From positions 1-64,000 of the forward strand of contig CAZOKZ010000001.1 of assembly GCA_964580585.1 (NCBI GenBank): 64,000 bases of DNA. Reading direction: 5' to 3'. The translations under genes and the position numbers were made by a program. How positions within the stretch are numbered: position 1 is the stretch's first letter; each line of letters starts with the position of its first letter. Below are positions 8,272-17,284 of the stretch, one piece after another. The notes under the pieces are model-generated. The model saw nothing but the letters and a program-made list of their open reading frames with translations, searched no databases and was not told the DNA's origin. Source of the DNA: CAZOKZ01 sp964580585 (GTDB taxonomy: Bacteria > Sumerlaeota > Sumerlaeia > SLMS01 > JAHLLQ01).

Positions 8272-9357
8272 TTAGGGGGTTTCGTCCAGATCGCGGATAA
8301 TACCGAATCGTCGTTCGTTCAACACCTGGCTGTAAGCGTTGTAATCGCGATTGATGGCCATTTCCGTTACCTGTTTAGCTTCCTTTTTTCGATCCAGGCT
8401 ATACAAGCAATAAGCTTTTTCCAGCAAAAGTCGTACGTTATTCGGACTTAACGCAAGCGCGCGTTCGATGGCATCGAGTGCTGATTCAAACTCTTTCAGA
8501 TCGGTATAGAGGATTTCCAACCGATGATAACTGCCCGCGTAAGGTGCCTTGGCGCTTTTCAGGTTCTCCATCATCCAATCGGCGCCTTCCTTGGCATCTC
8601 TGCGATAGGCATAAATATTGATCAGATGGTCGATTGCTTCGCGGCGGCCCGGCTCTAATTCGAGCGACTGTCGCAACAACTCCAGGCTTTCCTCGAATTG
8701 CTTTCTCTCAAATGCCAAAGTCCCTCGGATTAATAATCCTTCCGCCGAATCACGTGCATCGGCGCCCGACGATTCCAAATACTGTTCCACATCGTCCCAG
8801 CGCTTTTGTCGGGTGCAAACATTCGCCAGCGCCAGAACAATGTCGCTATTTTCGGAATCCAAATCCCAGGCCGTTTCCAATTCGATCCGAGCCATATCGT
8901 ATTCCTGGATCAAGAGATGTTCCTGAGCCAGGTAATAATGGGAGAGCGCTTCGTTGCCGTCCCAATATTCGATCGAAGCCAGCGCATTATTTGGTCCTTG
9001 CTGGCGTGGGCAGATTTCTATGGCCTGGAGGAATTTCTGCCGGGCCTCGTCGAGTTTCGGTGTGCCCTCTAACTCTCCCAAGGCTCCATGCAATTCTCCG
9101 CGAGTTGGATTCTTCGCTACTTGAGCAGCCAGATCGCGCCAGACTGCCATGCCGGATTCGAAATAGATATCGGCAACAGCACAAGTATCCGCCTGGGCGT
9201 ATAATCCCCGCTCAAGATATCGGACTCCATTGTACCGAATCACAATCAGAGCCCCGGCAGCCGTTGCGAAAACAATGAGCCACACGGGCAACATGCGTTT
9301 GATATCACATGCCAGCGTTGAGGCTTTGTCCCCCGATGTCACGGTATGATGACTCAT
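8272..9357 (-). CDS. Membrane-anchored TPR protein
   Basis: A 361-residue protein with one N-terminal transmembrane segment (about residues 22-44) and a tail of tandem TPR helices from about residue 60 to the end (for example LLIRGTLAFERKQFEESLEL and ALDAIERALALSPNNVRLLL). It probably acts as a periplasmic or cytoplasmic scaffold next to the membrane; no catalytic residues are seen. Its ATG overlaps the stop of the C25 protease gene by one base (TGATG), so the two are expected to be co-translated and perhaps to work together. Downstream genes make and ligate a surface glycan, so a role in export or attachment of the protease is conceivable, but this is inference. Confidence 0.8.
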   Translation of the reverse strand: MSHHTVTSGDKASTLACDIKRMLPVWLIVFATAAGALIVIRYNGVRYLERGLYAQADTCAVADIYFESGMAVWRDLAAQVAKNPTRGELHGALGELEGTPKLDEARQKFLQAIEICPRQQGPNNALASIEYWDGNEALSHYYLAQEHLLIQEYDMARIELETAWDLDSENSDIVLALANVCTRQKRWDDVEQYLESSGADARDSAEGLLIRGTLAFERKQFEESLELLRQSLELEPGRREAIDHLINIYAYRRDAKEGADWMMENLKSAKAPYAGSYHRLEILYTDLKEFESALDAIERALALSPNNVRLLLEKAYCLYSLDRKKEAKQVTEMAINRDYNAYSQVLNERRFGIIRDLDETP

Positions 9358-12300
9358 CAGTCTGCCTTGGCCTGGACCGTTGGATTGCTGAAATCGAAAA
9401 CAACGTCCTTAAGTTTGGGTTTCGTCAAGCCGTGGCCAACCAAAATAGCACGCCATTGCAACACTGTTGCCTCTGGTACCGAGGGCAATTCATCGCCCGG
9501 TTCCACATCCACCCACTGGCCGAACTCGGGGGCATGACGGTCGCCTGTTCCAATGCGAACCCGGTATTTGAGCTTGGTGCCTTGAGGGAGTTCTGCTTCG
9601 GGTTGAAACCGACAGGTTTCCAAACCCTCAATCAGGTAAACCGGTGAGGTAAACGTCCCGGAGATCGGGATGATTGTCAGGCTGAAAATAGCATTCCATG
9701 AGGGGATTTCCGTCGGAGAAATTGTAATATCCAACGCATCGTCCCGTGTTTCGATCCGTCCCATGTAAACATTCGACTGATCGTAATTAACGGGTTTCTC
9801 CCAGTTTTCCGCCCCTTCGATCAGATATTGATAATGATTGATAGTCGTCGCCTGTTTTGACTTTCGTGCCAAACGATGGGCATAGATATCGTACTCGGTC
9901 GTAAAGTCGTCGTTCGGCAACGGAATTCGGAACGTAGCCGGTTCCGGCATCTCGTAAATCGACCAATGCAATTCTCGGTTGTCTAACAAAAGGAACTGGT
10001 TGTCTTTATCCGAGTCCACATACTCGGTTGGCAGGGGATTTTCGCTAACCAGATTCTCGTTGGTGAAACCGTATTCATCACCTTCTTTGGGCAAATCATA
10101 CAGCGTAATCGAATCGTCGGGAGCAAGATAGGACGAACGATATTCACCCAAAGCCAGGGTGGGCGCGAACGACCACGTGGTGGGCGTGCGTTCAAGAAAC
10201 GTAACCGGCAAAATATAATCCAGACGATACTGAAGCGTGTTGTCCTCATCCGATGTTTCGCCGTAATCGCGGTCATCATTCAGCGACACGAATATGGTAT
10301 CGCGCGTGCCATCGGCACGGAAGGAAAGCTGAATGCTTGTCGTATCGCCCGCATCGAGCCCCTTGAATTGTTCGCGGTAAAGTCGATTTTCCGAAACAGC
10401 GATCCCTTTGGAGGAAACATCGAGCACGAATGGGTGAGTAAAATCCAACGGCGAGTCGTTGGTGAACGTCACGGTCAACATCAACGTGTCGCCTGTCATG
10501 ACCTTCGTGATATTTAATCCCGTTTTCTCTGGGACAAGCGCCAGATTCGGTAAATCGCGGCGGGCGATTTCGATCGAAGCCACGTTGTTGTCGTAATCAT
10601 CTTCCAGATAACTTCGTTCCGAGTTGGTTACCAAATACAATTTCGGAGTTTGAGGGTCGCCTTTGGTGGGATCCCATCGCAATCGCACATCGCGTTCTTC
10701 GCCGGGCATCAAGGGGTCCCGGAACAAGAACTCCGAATCGTTATTAGCCGCATTGGCAATGCTGTCTCTGGACCAGGGGAGGTCCAGATAAAGCGTATTG
10801 CGAATATTATCGACGATTTCCTTGCCGCGATTGCGTACCGTCGCACTGACAAAAACGGTTTCACCCGTAATGTAGGTCTCCTTGTTTACCCGAATGGAAC
10901 CCGGAACGATTGCAATATCTGCCACCGGTCCAATCGTAACCGGAAAAGTAAGCACTTCATCAATTGTCCGATTCGACTCCGCTACTGTTCCGGAAACCTT
11001 GAGACGAAACGGCAGTTCACCCTCTGGGAAATGTTCCGGGACGATGAATTCCAAGGGGCTGCTCTTACCCTTGGGAATGCGGCCGATGAAAATCTTTCGC
11101 CCCACCGGAGTGCCTTCTTGAGTGTCCAGGATAAACAATTCCGCCGTAAGGGTTTTTAAATCATCCTCACTCAAATTATAAAGTGGCACGTTGAACTTCG
11201 TTTTCGGAGGTTCATATGTGCGATGAATTTGAACCAGCCCGCCGGGGACGGAGACAGTACCGTGCTCTTTGGATGTTCCCAACAATTCCAACGATGCTAC
11301 TGCGAGCGAATCTTGTCCGGGTTGCTGATTAAGGTAATCGGCCCGTGCTTCGAGCACGGAAATCCCTTCCGCCATTGTAAAGGGGAAATTCCAATTCAAA
11401 TCGCTTCCCGCGTTGAGTACCAACGTTTGTGTTGTCAGCACCGTATTGGTAGCCAGATCGCGGATGCTGAGTTTTACCCCGGGAACATAGGATTCGGTCT
11501 TATTTCTTGCATGCAATTCAACATCGATAGGAGTGCCAGCGGGCAAGCTTTGCTCTACGGGGGGATTGCTGCGCCATTCCAATTCGATTTCCGGTTCAAG
11601 AATTTCCAATTGATAATTCAGTGTCTCATACTGGTTTTCGGCTTCGTTATAAGCATTAATAACCAAGCGATAATCGCCTGCTTCCGTAAACGCGGGAATG
11701 GGCATTTTCAACTCAAATGCATTGAGGGAAAAATGCTCGCGAATCGGAGGCATCAACAGGTGACTGGTGTCGTCCATCAACCATGCCTCTACTTTACCCC
11801 AAACGATTTCGGAAACTTTGCCGGAAATCTGTAAAGTCGTTGTTTGATTTGCGTACACCACCGAAGGCGAAATAGAGAGCGAGATTTTGTTGCTCGAATG
11901 TGGAATTTTCAGCGCAGGATCGCCAAGCAATATAAATTGTCGGGTAAGATGTATCTGATTACGTTCCAGCAGATAATTCAATTTGGCGAACATGGCTGCT
12001 TTGCCCAGATGGTCGAAGCCTTTTTCGTTGATTGCCGAGAAAAAAGGTCGAAGCAGATAATCATGTTCCAGTGAATTCGCTCCCGACACTGGCGCAAACA
12101 ACGCGATGCCGCCGCCATCTTCGGAGAGCAAAAATTGCTCGCCGATACTTTGACGGACCGGGTCGATGGGATAATCTACCCAAGCGGTGTCACAGGAAGC
12201 TGCCGTCATAATCGGACGTTTGTCGCCGCATTTCAAACGCTCGATATCGCGATAGTGGAAAATTCGTTCCGCAGACCACAAATTTGGACCACCGTGACCA

Positions 12301-14738
12301 GCATACGTTGCCGTTAATGCTCCACGAGAGTATTCTTCGATAATTCTTTCCGTCATTTCCGGACTACGTTTACGCGTATAAATACGGAAATAATCCTCGT
12401 ACGGCATGTCCTGAAGATAAAGTCGCACGGGAGTCGCACTGTTGCTGCTCAGATCCGCTTGAATAATATTGTCCGTGACTTTCGCAAATTCAGGCTCGTC
12501 ATCGGTAAAGAACACATGTCGATCAAGCCAGGGACCTACCGGAGGATTCGTCTCGTAATTTTCGACGTACCGAATCAATCGCGAAACTTCTTCGGGAGTT
12601 GACGCGGAAAACCGTCCGATTTCCAAATCGGTCAAGGCGCCGTCTCCGCTAACCGTCCCGTAATTATCGTCGCCTCGGATGTGTTCTGACTGGTCGGCGA
12701 ATCCGTAAACGGGCAACATGTTGCGCGACACATCGTTTCGCGGAGATGTTTTCTCCCACCAGTATTCGCTGGCTTCGCCTACAAGCAAAACCTGGCTCAG
12801 ACGCTTGCCCGGCCACGCATTATACGCATGCCGAATAGCATCCGCGATGGGCTCGTAACGCAAGTAACCAAAGCTGAAGATGGCGTAGATACTATCCGTC
12901 TTCAGAATACGAGTTCGGAGTCCCTGTCGAGTTCTTCGGTTCGCATGTTTTTCCATCGCATACGACAACTCGGGATGGGCGATAATCAGGTAATCGGTTC
13001 CATCATCGGGCGACAGCAAATCTTCGTACTTCCAAACAGAAGCATCGCTCAAATAATGAATGCCCGCCGTGTCGGAAAAATAATATTCCCGCTGCTTCCC
13101 TTCACAACTGATCGTGGTATTAAACGCATCCTGCCCATCGGCTGTACGGAGCATTCGCGCAGTGTACACCTGGGGTTCCAATTCATTTGTCACATCAACC
13201 ATGAAACCTTGCGTGCGGTTATCCACATCCGTCCGCAAGATGGTAACACTCGTCGAAGACTCCTCGGGTCCTTCGTAGCGGACTTTTCGATTAATCGGGA
13301 AATTATTCGGGTCCACCGGATAACGAACAGTAGCCCAGTTTAAAGCGACTTCTCGCGCCAGGCGAGGCTTGTTTTCTTCTGGGAAATGAAACACCAGAAC
13401 ATTGCGTCCCTCTTGCAACACATTGCCTGGAATTTTGAATGTGCGTTCAATGGATTTGTTCGAGATAAAGCTTTCACGCTCACCGATCATTGTGCCATTG
13501 ATATAGAGTTCAACCAAGTGTTCATCATGCGGATAAAAACCATTCAGACTAACCTTCAACTCACCTTCGCCTTCGGAATTCACTCCCCGAATATCGAAGG
13601 GCAACCGAACGAATTCATTCACTCCGCATTTTGCCACTGCCCAATGACCGGTCTTTTCCGTGTAACTAAGGTGTCGATTATAAACCAATGGTTTGAAAAT
13701 TTCGACTTCGGAAGACAAGTGCGGGGAAGTCGTTTGAGGCGCTTTGATCGAGGACGCGAATAAGTTTTTTGTCGATGGGCCGTTGCCATCCTCAATTGGC
13801 AACTGTAACATCCAAATGGGAATATAGGGAGAACGAATGAACTCTGATTCGGGCACATATACGGTCAGGTTGAAACTCGAAGCCGATGAAAGCATATTCA
13901 CGGTTTGCAGGGGGCGATTGCCTGCATAAAATCGAATGCGATTGCCCGTGTATTGATTCGGATCAATTCCCATGTGATCCAAATCTTCGCTCGACAGGCT
14001 ATACAATCCAGGTCGCGCGATTTTAAACAACACAATCGGCGCTTCCGTCGAAGCGCGCTTCAGCAGCGTATCCCATTTTTTCAACTTTTCCAAATCGGGT
14101 AAATCCGCTTCACGCCGGACCAAAAACGGAATTTGTTCGGCGTTCACACACAATTCCTTGCCCATTTCGAGCAAAAACGGATCGCGTTCAGCCAAATTCT
14201 CAGGCCAAGGTTTTTCGTCGAGCGTACCACCCGTAAAAGTTAATTTCACCAACGCGTGATTTAATACCGCTGTGCCTTTTTTATCTGCCCCCGCCGCCAC
14301 GGTCTGAGTAATACCGAACGTGCAGTTGGCCATTCCCACACCGCGAAAGCGGTCTGGATATTGAGTCGAAAGAAACGTTAGTGCGTTTGGCACAGTCCCC
14401 GTCGAACTGTTTTCGTCGATCTGTAAGGGACCTTCCGAAGAACCATCGTTCCAGTAGATCATCCATTCGAGATTTTGAAACTCGTATTCGATCCGGCTAT
14501 CCGGTGGCAGAGCAACCCAGGCAGAAAATCGTTGCCGGGATTGTGGCGTGGTCGGCGCTTCCTCGTTCCGATTGAGTACCTCGACGGTCACATCCTTACC
14601 CTCGTTGTATTCAACCAGTGAAATTTCCATCCTCGAGTTATAATCGACTTCCGCGGTTCTAGCGGCGAATACTGGTGCTACCAGGATGAAAATTGCGAAG
14701 TACAATAATGAAAGACGAAAGGGAACAACGGCAGACAT
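9357..14738 (-). CDS. Secreted C25 (gingipain-like) cysteine protease with CARDB-type repeats
   Basis: A 1793-residue secreted protein. The start at 14738 (MSAVVPF...) gives a standard Sec signal peptide ending near residue 26; an upstream in-frame ATG at 14882 would bury it. A beta-rich N-terminal region resembling a gingipain prodomain precedes the C25 catalytic domain (about residues 575-940). The dyad is intact: His815 in TYAGHGG and Cys849 in AASCDTAW, 34 residues apart as in gingipains. Residues about 950-1510 hold Ig-like and CARDB-like modules, followed by a further beta-rich C-terminus of about 280 residues. C25 proteases are usually surface-exposed and, in Bacteroidota, carried by type IX secretion; I see no clear type IX sorting signal. 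The gene is followed directly by the TPR gene and preceded by tatC and an anti-sigma-type ATPase. One GGGACGGAG lies at 11245-11253. Confidence 0.88.
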   Translation of the reverse strand: MSAVVPFRLSLLYFAIFILVAPVFAARTAEVDYNSRMEISLVEYNEGKDVTVEVLNRNEEAPTTPQSRQRFSAWVALPPDSRIEYEFQNLEWMIYWNDGSSEGPLQIDENSSTGTVPNALTFLSTQYPDRFRGVGMANCTFGITQTVAAGADKKGTAVLNHALVKLTFTGGTLDEKPWPENLAERDPFLLEMGKELCVNAEQIPFLVRREADLPDLEKLKKWDTLLKRASTEAPIVLFKIARPGLYSLSSEDLDHMGIDPNQYTGNRIRFYAGNRPLQTVNMLSSASSFNLTVYVPESEFIRSPYIPIWMLQLPIEDGNGPSTKNLFASSIKAPQTTSPHLSSEVEIFKPLVYNRHLSYTEKTGHWAVAKCGVNEFVRLPFDIRGVNSEGEGELKVSLNGFYPHDEHLVELYINGTMIGERESFISNKSIERTFKIPGNVLQEGRNVLVFHFPEENKPRLAREVALNWATVRYPVDPNNFPINRKVRYEGPEESSTSVTILRTDVDNRTQGFMVDVTNELEPQVYTARMLRTADGQDAFNTTISCEGKQREYYFSDTAGIHYLSDASVWKYEDLLSPDDGTDYLIIAHPELSYAMEKHANRRTRQGLRTRILKTDSIYAIFSFGYLRYEPIADAIRHAYNAWPGKRLSQVLLVGEASEYWWEKTSPRNDVSRNMLPVYGFADQSEHIRGDDNYGTVSGDGALTDLEIGRFSASTPEEVSRLIRYVENYETNPPVGPWLDRHVFFTDDEPEFAKVTDNIIQADLSSNSATPVRLYLQDMPYEDYFRIYTRKRSPEMTERIIEEYSRGALTATYAGHGGPNLWSAERIFHYRDIERLKCGDKRPIMTAASCDTAWVDYPIDPVRQSIGEQFLLSEDGGGIALFAPVSGANSLEHDYLLRPFFSAINEKGFDHLGKAAMFAKLNYLLERNQIHLTRQFILLGDPALKIPHSSNKISLSISPSVVYANQTTTLQISGKVSEIVWGKVEAWLMDDTSHLLMPPIREHFSLNAFELKMPIPAFTEAGDYRLVINAYNEAENQYETLNYQLEILEPEIELEWRSNPPVEQSLPAGTPIDVELHARNKTESYVPGVKLSIRDLATNTVLTTQTLVLNAGSDLNWNFPFTMAEGISVLEARADYLNQQPGQDSLAVASLELLGTSKEHGTVSVPGGLVQIHRTYEPPKTKFNVPLYNLSEDDLKTLTAELFILDTQEGTPVGRKIFIGRIPKGKSSPLEFIVPEHFPEGELPFRLKVSGTVAESNRTIDEVLTFPVTIGPVADIAIVPGSIRVNKETYITGETVFVSATVRNRGKEIVDNIRNTLYLDLPWSRDSIANAANNDSEFLFRDPLMPGEERDVRLRWDPTKGDPQTPKLYLVTNSERSYLEDDYDNNVASIEIARRDLPNLALVPEKTGLNITKVMTGDTLMLTVTFTNDSPLDFTHPFVLDVSSKGIAVSENRLYREQFKGLDAGDTTSIQLSFRADGTRDTIFVSLNDDRDYGETSDEDNTLQYRLDYILPVTFLERTPTTWSFAPTLALGEYRSSYLAPDDSITLYDLPKEGDEYGFTNENLVSENPLPTEYVDSDKDNQFLLLDNRELHWSIYEMPEPATFRIPLPNDDFTTEYDIYAHRLARKSKQATTINHYQYLIEGAENWEKPVNYDQSNVYMGRIETRDDALDITISPTEIPSWNAIFSLTIIPISGTFTSPVYLIEGLETCRFQPEAELPQGTKLKYRVRIGTGDRHAPEFGQWVDVEPGDELPSVPEATVLQWRAILVGHGLTKPKLKDVVFDFSNPTVQAKAD

Positions 14739-14854
14739 ATGATTTCTCGATTTGAGTTTCCAGCGCATCGTGGCGCTGCAAGGTGAAACGGGTGTACCGG
14801 CGTGGTCAACACTAGCCGGAATAACCCAGAAAAAAGCACGCCAATCCATGAACT

Positions 14855-15847
14855 TCAGTCCAAATCCGGATCGCTGCGCCATTCATCGAACGTATCATCA
14901 CCCACATAATTCACCAAAAACGGTTTGGGACGCCCAACATTGCGTTTTCGGCTTTCCTCGAACAAAGCAACGATCTGGGTGCGTTTGAAACGATCGATAT
15001 TAATGACTAACTTGGCAGCAAGCATTTGAGACATGTAGAGTCCGCGCCCGGATTCATCGAAAACGCCTTCCTGGTTGAACTGGCGTTCCAATTTGGAAAT
15101 CACAACCCCGACGGGAAGCGTTCCCGCATTATCCGTCACGGAAAATCCTACCAGGGCGGAATCCGATCCGTACTCGATGCGAACGTTTTCTTCCGGTTCT
15201 AACTTGGTAAAGTTCGCGATGGAGTACTTTTCTTCGCCCGATGCCGTCAAAAACGCATGAAAAAAGCAGTTGTTGGTGATCTCTTCTAAAATCAGCCGTA
15301 CGTCGTAAAGTTCATGAACCTCGAAACCGCAGGTCGCGAAATGATTGATAACGCGCTCGATCGCCATCATTTTCGATGCGATCGTATCGAGCGCCACGCT
15401 GTACATTTGAATGGTGGAGGAGAGGTAGCTGATCAGGCCGAATCCGTTCGCCGGATTCACAATCATACTGATGAAATGCTCGACGTCGCTTTGTCCAACG
15501 GGAGAAGTCTTGGTCAGGCACTGCGTCAATCCCCAGACTCTCATGTGCGAGATATAGTGTTCCAAATCCTGGTCGGTTACCAGACCCATCGGAAAATGCG
15601 TTCTCATTTCCACCAACTGGCCAATCAAACCGGTGGGGGAATCCATCAATGTTGTGGTATCCAACAGACCGATGGTCGTTCCCAATTTTTTTTCATGCAT
15701 CAGGGTGACAAAAGTAGCCAGATCATGACAAGGTGTCACACACCCAAGCGTGCTCAGCACTTCGCGAAGTGCATGGCTACCTTCCTGGTCGCGATCCAGA
15801 TACACGAATTCGCGGGCATTGGGGTTCGATGGCTGTGGATCCGGCAT
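14855..15847 (-). CDS. Receiver-like domain plus anti-sigma-type HATPase
   Basis: A 330-residue cytosolic protein. Residues about 12-130 look like a degenerate response-regulator receiver (YLDRDQEGSHALREVLSTLG, GLLDTTTLM, MGLVTDQDLEHY, QCLTKTSP), with no clear acidic pocket and Asp in the usual phosphorylation strand. The second half is a serine-kinase/anti-sigma (RsbW/SpoIIAB-like) ATPase with N-box EEITNNCFFHAF, G1 box VTDNAG and G2 box ESGRGLYMSQ. Such proteins bind anti-anti-sigma (STAS) partners or sigma factors; none is encoded beside it. ATG at 15847 is preferred because it lies 7 bases after the tatC stop; an in-frame start at 15904 would overlap tatC by 50 bases. The C25 gene follows after 116 bases. 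Confidence 0.75.
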   Translation of the reverse strand: MPDPQPSNPNAREFVYLDRDQEGSHALREVLSTLGCVTPCHDLATFVTLMHEKKLGTTIGLLDTTTLMDSPTGLIGQLVEMRTHFPMGLVTDQDLEHYISHMRVWGLTQCLTKTSPVGQSDVEHFISMIVNPANGFGLISYLSSTIQMYSVALDTIASKMMAIERVINHFATCGFEVHELYDVRLILEEITNNCFFHAFLTASGEEKYSIANFTKLEPEENVRIEYGSDSALVGFSVTDNAGTLPVGVVISKLERQFNQEGVFDESGRGLYMSQMLAAKLVINIDRFKRTQIVALFEESRKRNVGRPKPFLVNYVGDDTFDEWRSDPDLD

Positions 15848-15854
15848 GCGCTTA

Positions 15855-16808
15855 TCAGGGTTGACCGTGCTCGAATTCGTCTTGGCTGGCAGTCTTAGGC
15901 CCACCGAACCGACTGATCAATAAACCAACCTCGAACAGACAGTATAGGGGCAATCCCATCAAGAGCATCGTGAACGGATCGGGAGGAGTCAAAATGGCCG
16001 AAAGAATAAGGATTCCAACAAAAATAAACTTTCGCTTACCTGCCAAAGACTCCACATCGATGACCCCAAGCCGGGACAACAACAAGATGATGATGGGCAT
16101 CTCGAACAGCACACCGAACACTATTAGTGTCGTCAACGCAAACGATAAATATGCGCGGATATCGCTCAAGAAAATCACGTCCTTGGCGGCGTAATCGCCA
16201 AAGAACATAAAAGCGTACTTCATGGAGAAATAGGCGAAGAGTACACCCAAGGGGAACAACACGGACGCAGCCCAAAATACGGGCATAATTGAACGTCGTT
16301 CTTGGGGGTATAGTCCTGGAGATACAAATTGATACACTTCCCACAAAATGTAGGGAATTGCCAGAATGAACCCCAACAACCCCGCCGTTTTGAACTGGAC
16401 GATCACCGGGTCAAGCACCCGTAAATACACGACACCGGATTGCCCGACGGGATCGAGCACCACAAAAGGCGAGTCTTCGCCCTGTCGGTGAAATTCGATT
16501 CGTTTCTGAATCGACGGAGTGCCAGAGCTTACCTCGGATGTTTTCTCCAAAAAATCAGCGAAGTTCTCGAAATTCAACGTTCCATCTTCGCGAACCTCAA
16601 TCTGGATGCCCTCCTGGGTCGATACCGTCAACAGCCCCGAATCCTTGTAGGGCTTCAGGAGCATTTCCACCACCATGGGGGCGAAAAAATATCCGACAAA
16701 AACACCGATCCCAATGGCTAAAAAAGACCGAATGAGGCGAATCCGGAGTTCCTCCAGATGCCCCATCAGAGTCAGGTGACGTTCATGGTTTATGGATTTT
16801 CGGGCCAA
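15855..16808 (-). CDS. tatC: Twin-arginine translocase subunit TatC
   Basis: A 317-residue inner-membrane protein with six membrane segments and the TatC hallmarks HLEELRIRLIR at the N-terminus, FVSPGLYPQERR before segment 3, FEMPIIILLL and LTPPDPFTML near the end, and CLFEVGLLISRF at the C-terminus. TatC is the receptor that binds twin-arginine signal peptides and moves folded proteins across the inner membrane. The first periplasmic loop (about residues 52-135) is longer than in Escherichia coli TatC by roughly 60 residues, with a polar EVREDGTLNFENFADFL region. It follows tatA by 34 bases and precedes the HATPase gene by 7 bases. Confidence 0.95.
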   Translation of the reverse strand: MARKSINHERHLTLMGHLEELRIRLIRSFLAIGIGVFVGYFFAPMVVEMLLKPYKDSGLLTVSTQEGIQIEVREDGTLNFENFADFLEKTSEVSSGTPSIQKRIEFHRQGEDSPFVVLDPVGQSGVVYLRVLDPVIVQFKTAGLLGFILAIPYILWEVYQFVSPGLYPQERRSIMPVFWAASVLFPLGVLFAYFSMKYAFMFFGDYAAKDVIFLSDIRAYLSFALTTLIVFGVLFEMPIIILLLSRLGVIDVESLAGKRKFIFVGILILSAILTPPDPFTMLLMGLPLYCLFEVGLLISRFGGPKTASQDEFEHGQP

Positions 16809-16842
16809 CGCAAGCCCCCCTGTTCATTCGAGTGGGAGGCTG

Positions 16843-17175
16843 TCAGGTTTTCTCGTCCACCGCGGTGCCGTTGGGCGACGTGGCGACTGAATTTGAAGGG
16901 GGTTGGTTTGTGACAGGTGGTGCCGACTCTTCGCGTAACTGACGCGGGGCGTTTTTTGCGCGTTTCGAGGCGATATCTTCCTCTTCCTCGTTCTCATTCA
17001 ACGCTTCGGTGAATTTACTCGAGGCACTCTTGAATTCGCGCAACCCTTTCCCAAGCGAACGTCCAAGCGTGGGAAGGCTTTTTGGGCCAAAAATGATTAG
17101 CACAATCACCAAAATAACAATTAATTCCGGTGTTCCAGGCATTCCAAATCCGATCGAACCAAAAGGGGTGAACAT
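16843..17175 (-). CDS. tatA: Twin-arginine translocase subunit TatA/TatB
   Basis: A 110-residue protein with one membrane helix (ELIVILVIVLIIFGPKSLPT), the FGP turn, and an amphipathic helix (LGRSLGKGLREFKSASS) followed by an acidic, proline-rich tail. These are the features of TatA, which assembles the protein-conducting element with TatC. ATG at 17175 is chosen over an in-frame ATG at 17196 because GTGAGG lies 9 bases upstream of it and the family normally starts just before the helix. It is cotranscribed with tatC. No separate tatB is seen. Confidence 0.92.
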   Translation of the reverse strand: MFTPFGSIGFGMPGTPELIVILVIVLIIFGPKSLPTLGRSLGKGLREFKSASSKFTEALNENEEEEDIASKRAKNAPRQLREESAPPVTNQPPSNSVATSPNGTAVDEKT

Positions 17176-17284
17176 GCAAACAATCCTCACTTTCATGCGA
17201 GGGCAATGATATCTCCAGCAATCCTAACGCCAAATCATAGAAGAGATTTTACCAGATCCAGCCAGACCGTCAATGCCTGTTCTG

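Noticed and set aside
8634..9278. 214-codon plus-strand frame antisense to the TPR gene
   Set aside because: Shadow of the TPR gene with Pro/Arg-rich composition and no recognisable domain.
9357..14738. Type IX secretion C-terminal sorting domain on the C25 protease
   Set aside because: The C-terminus shows no recognisable sorting-domain motifs, so type IX export is not claimed.
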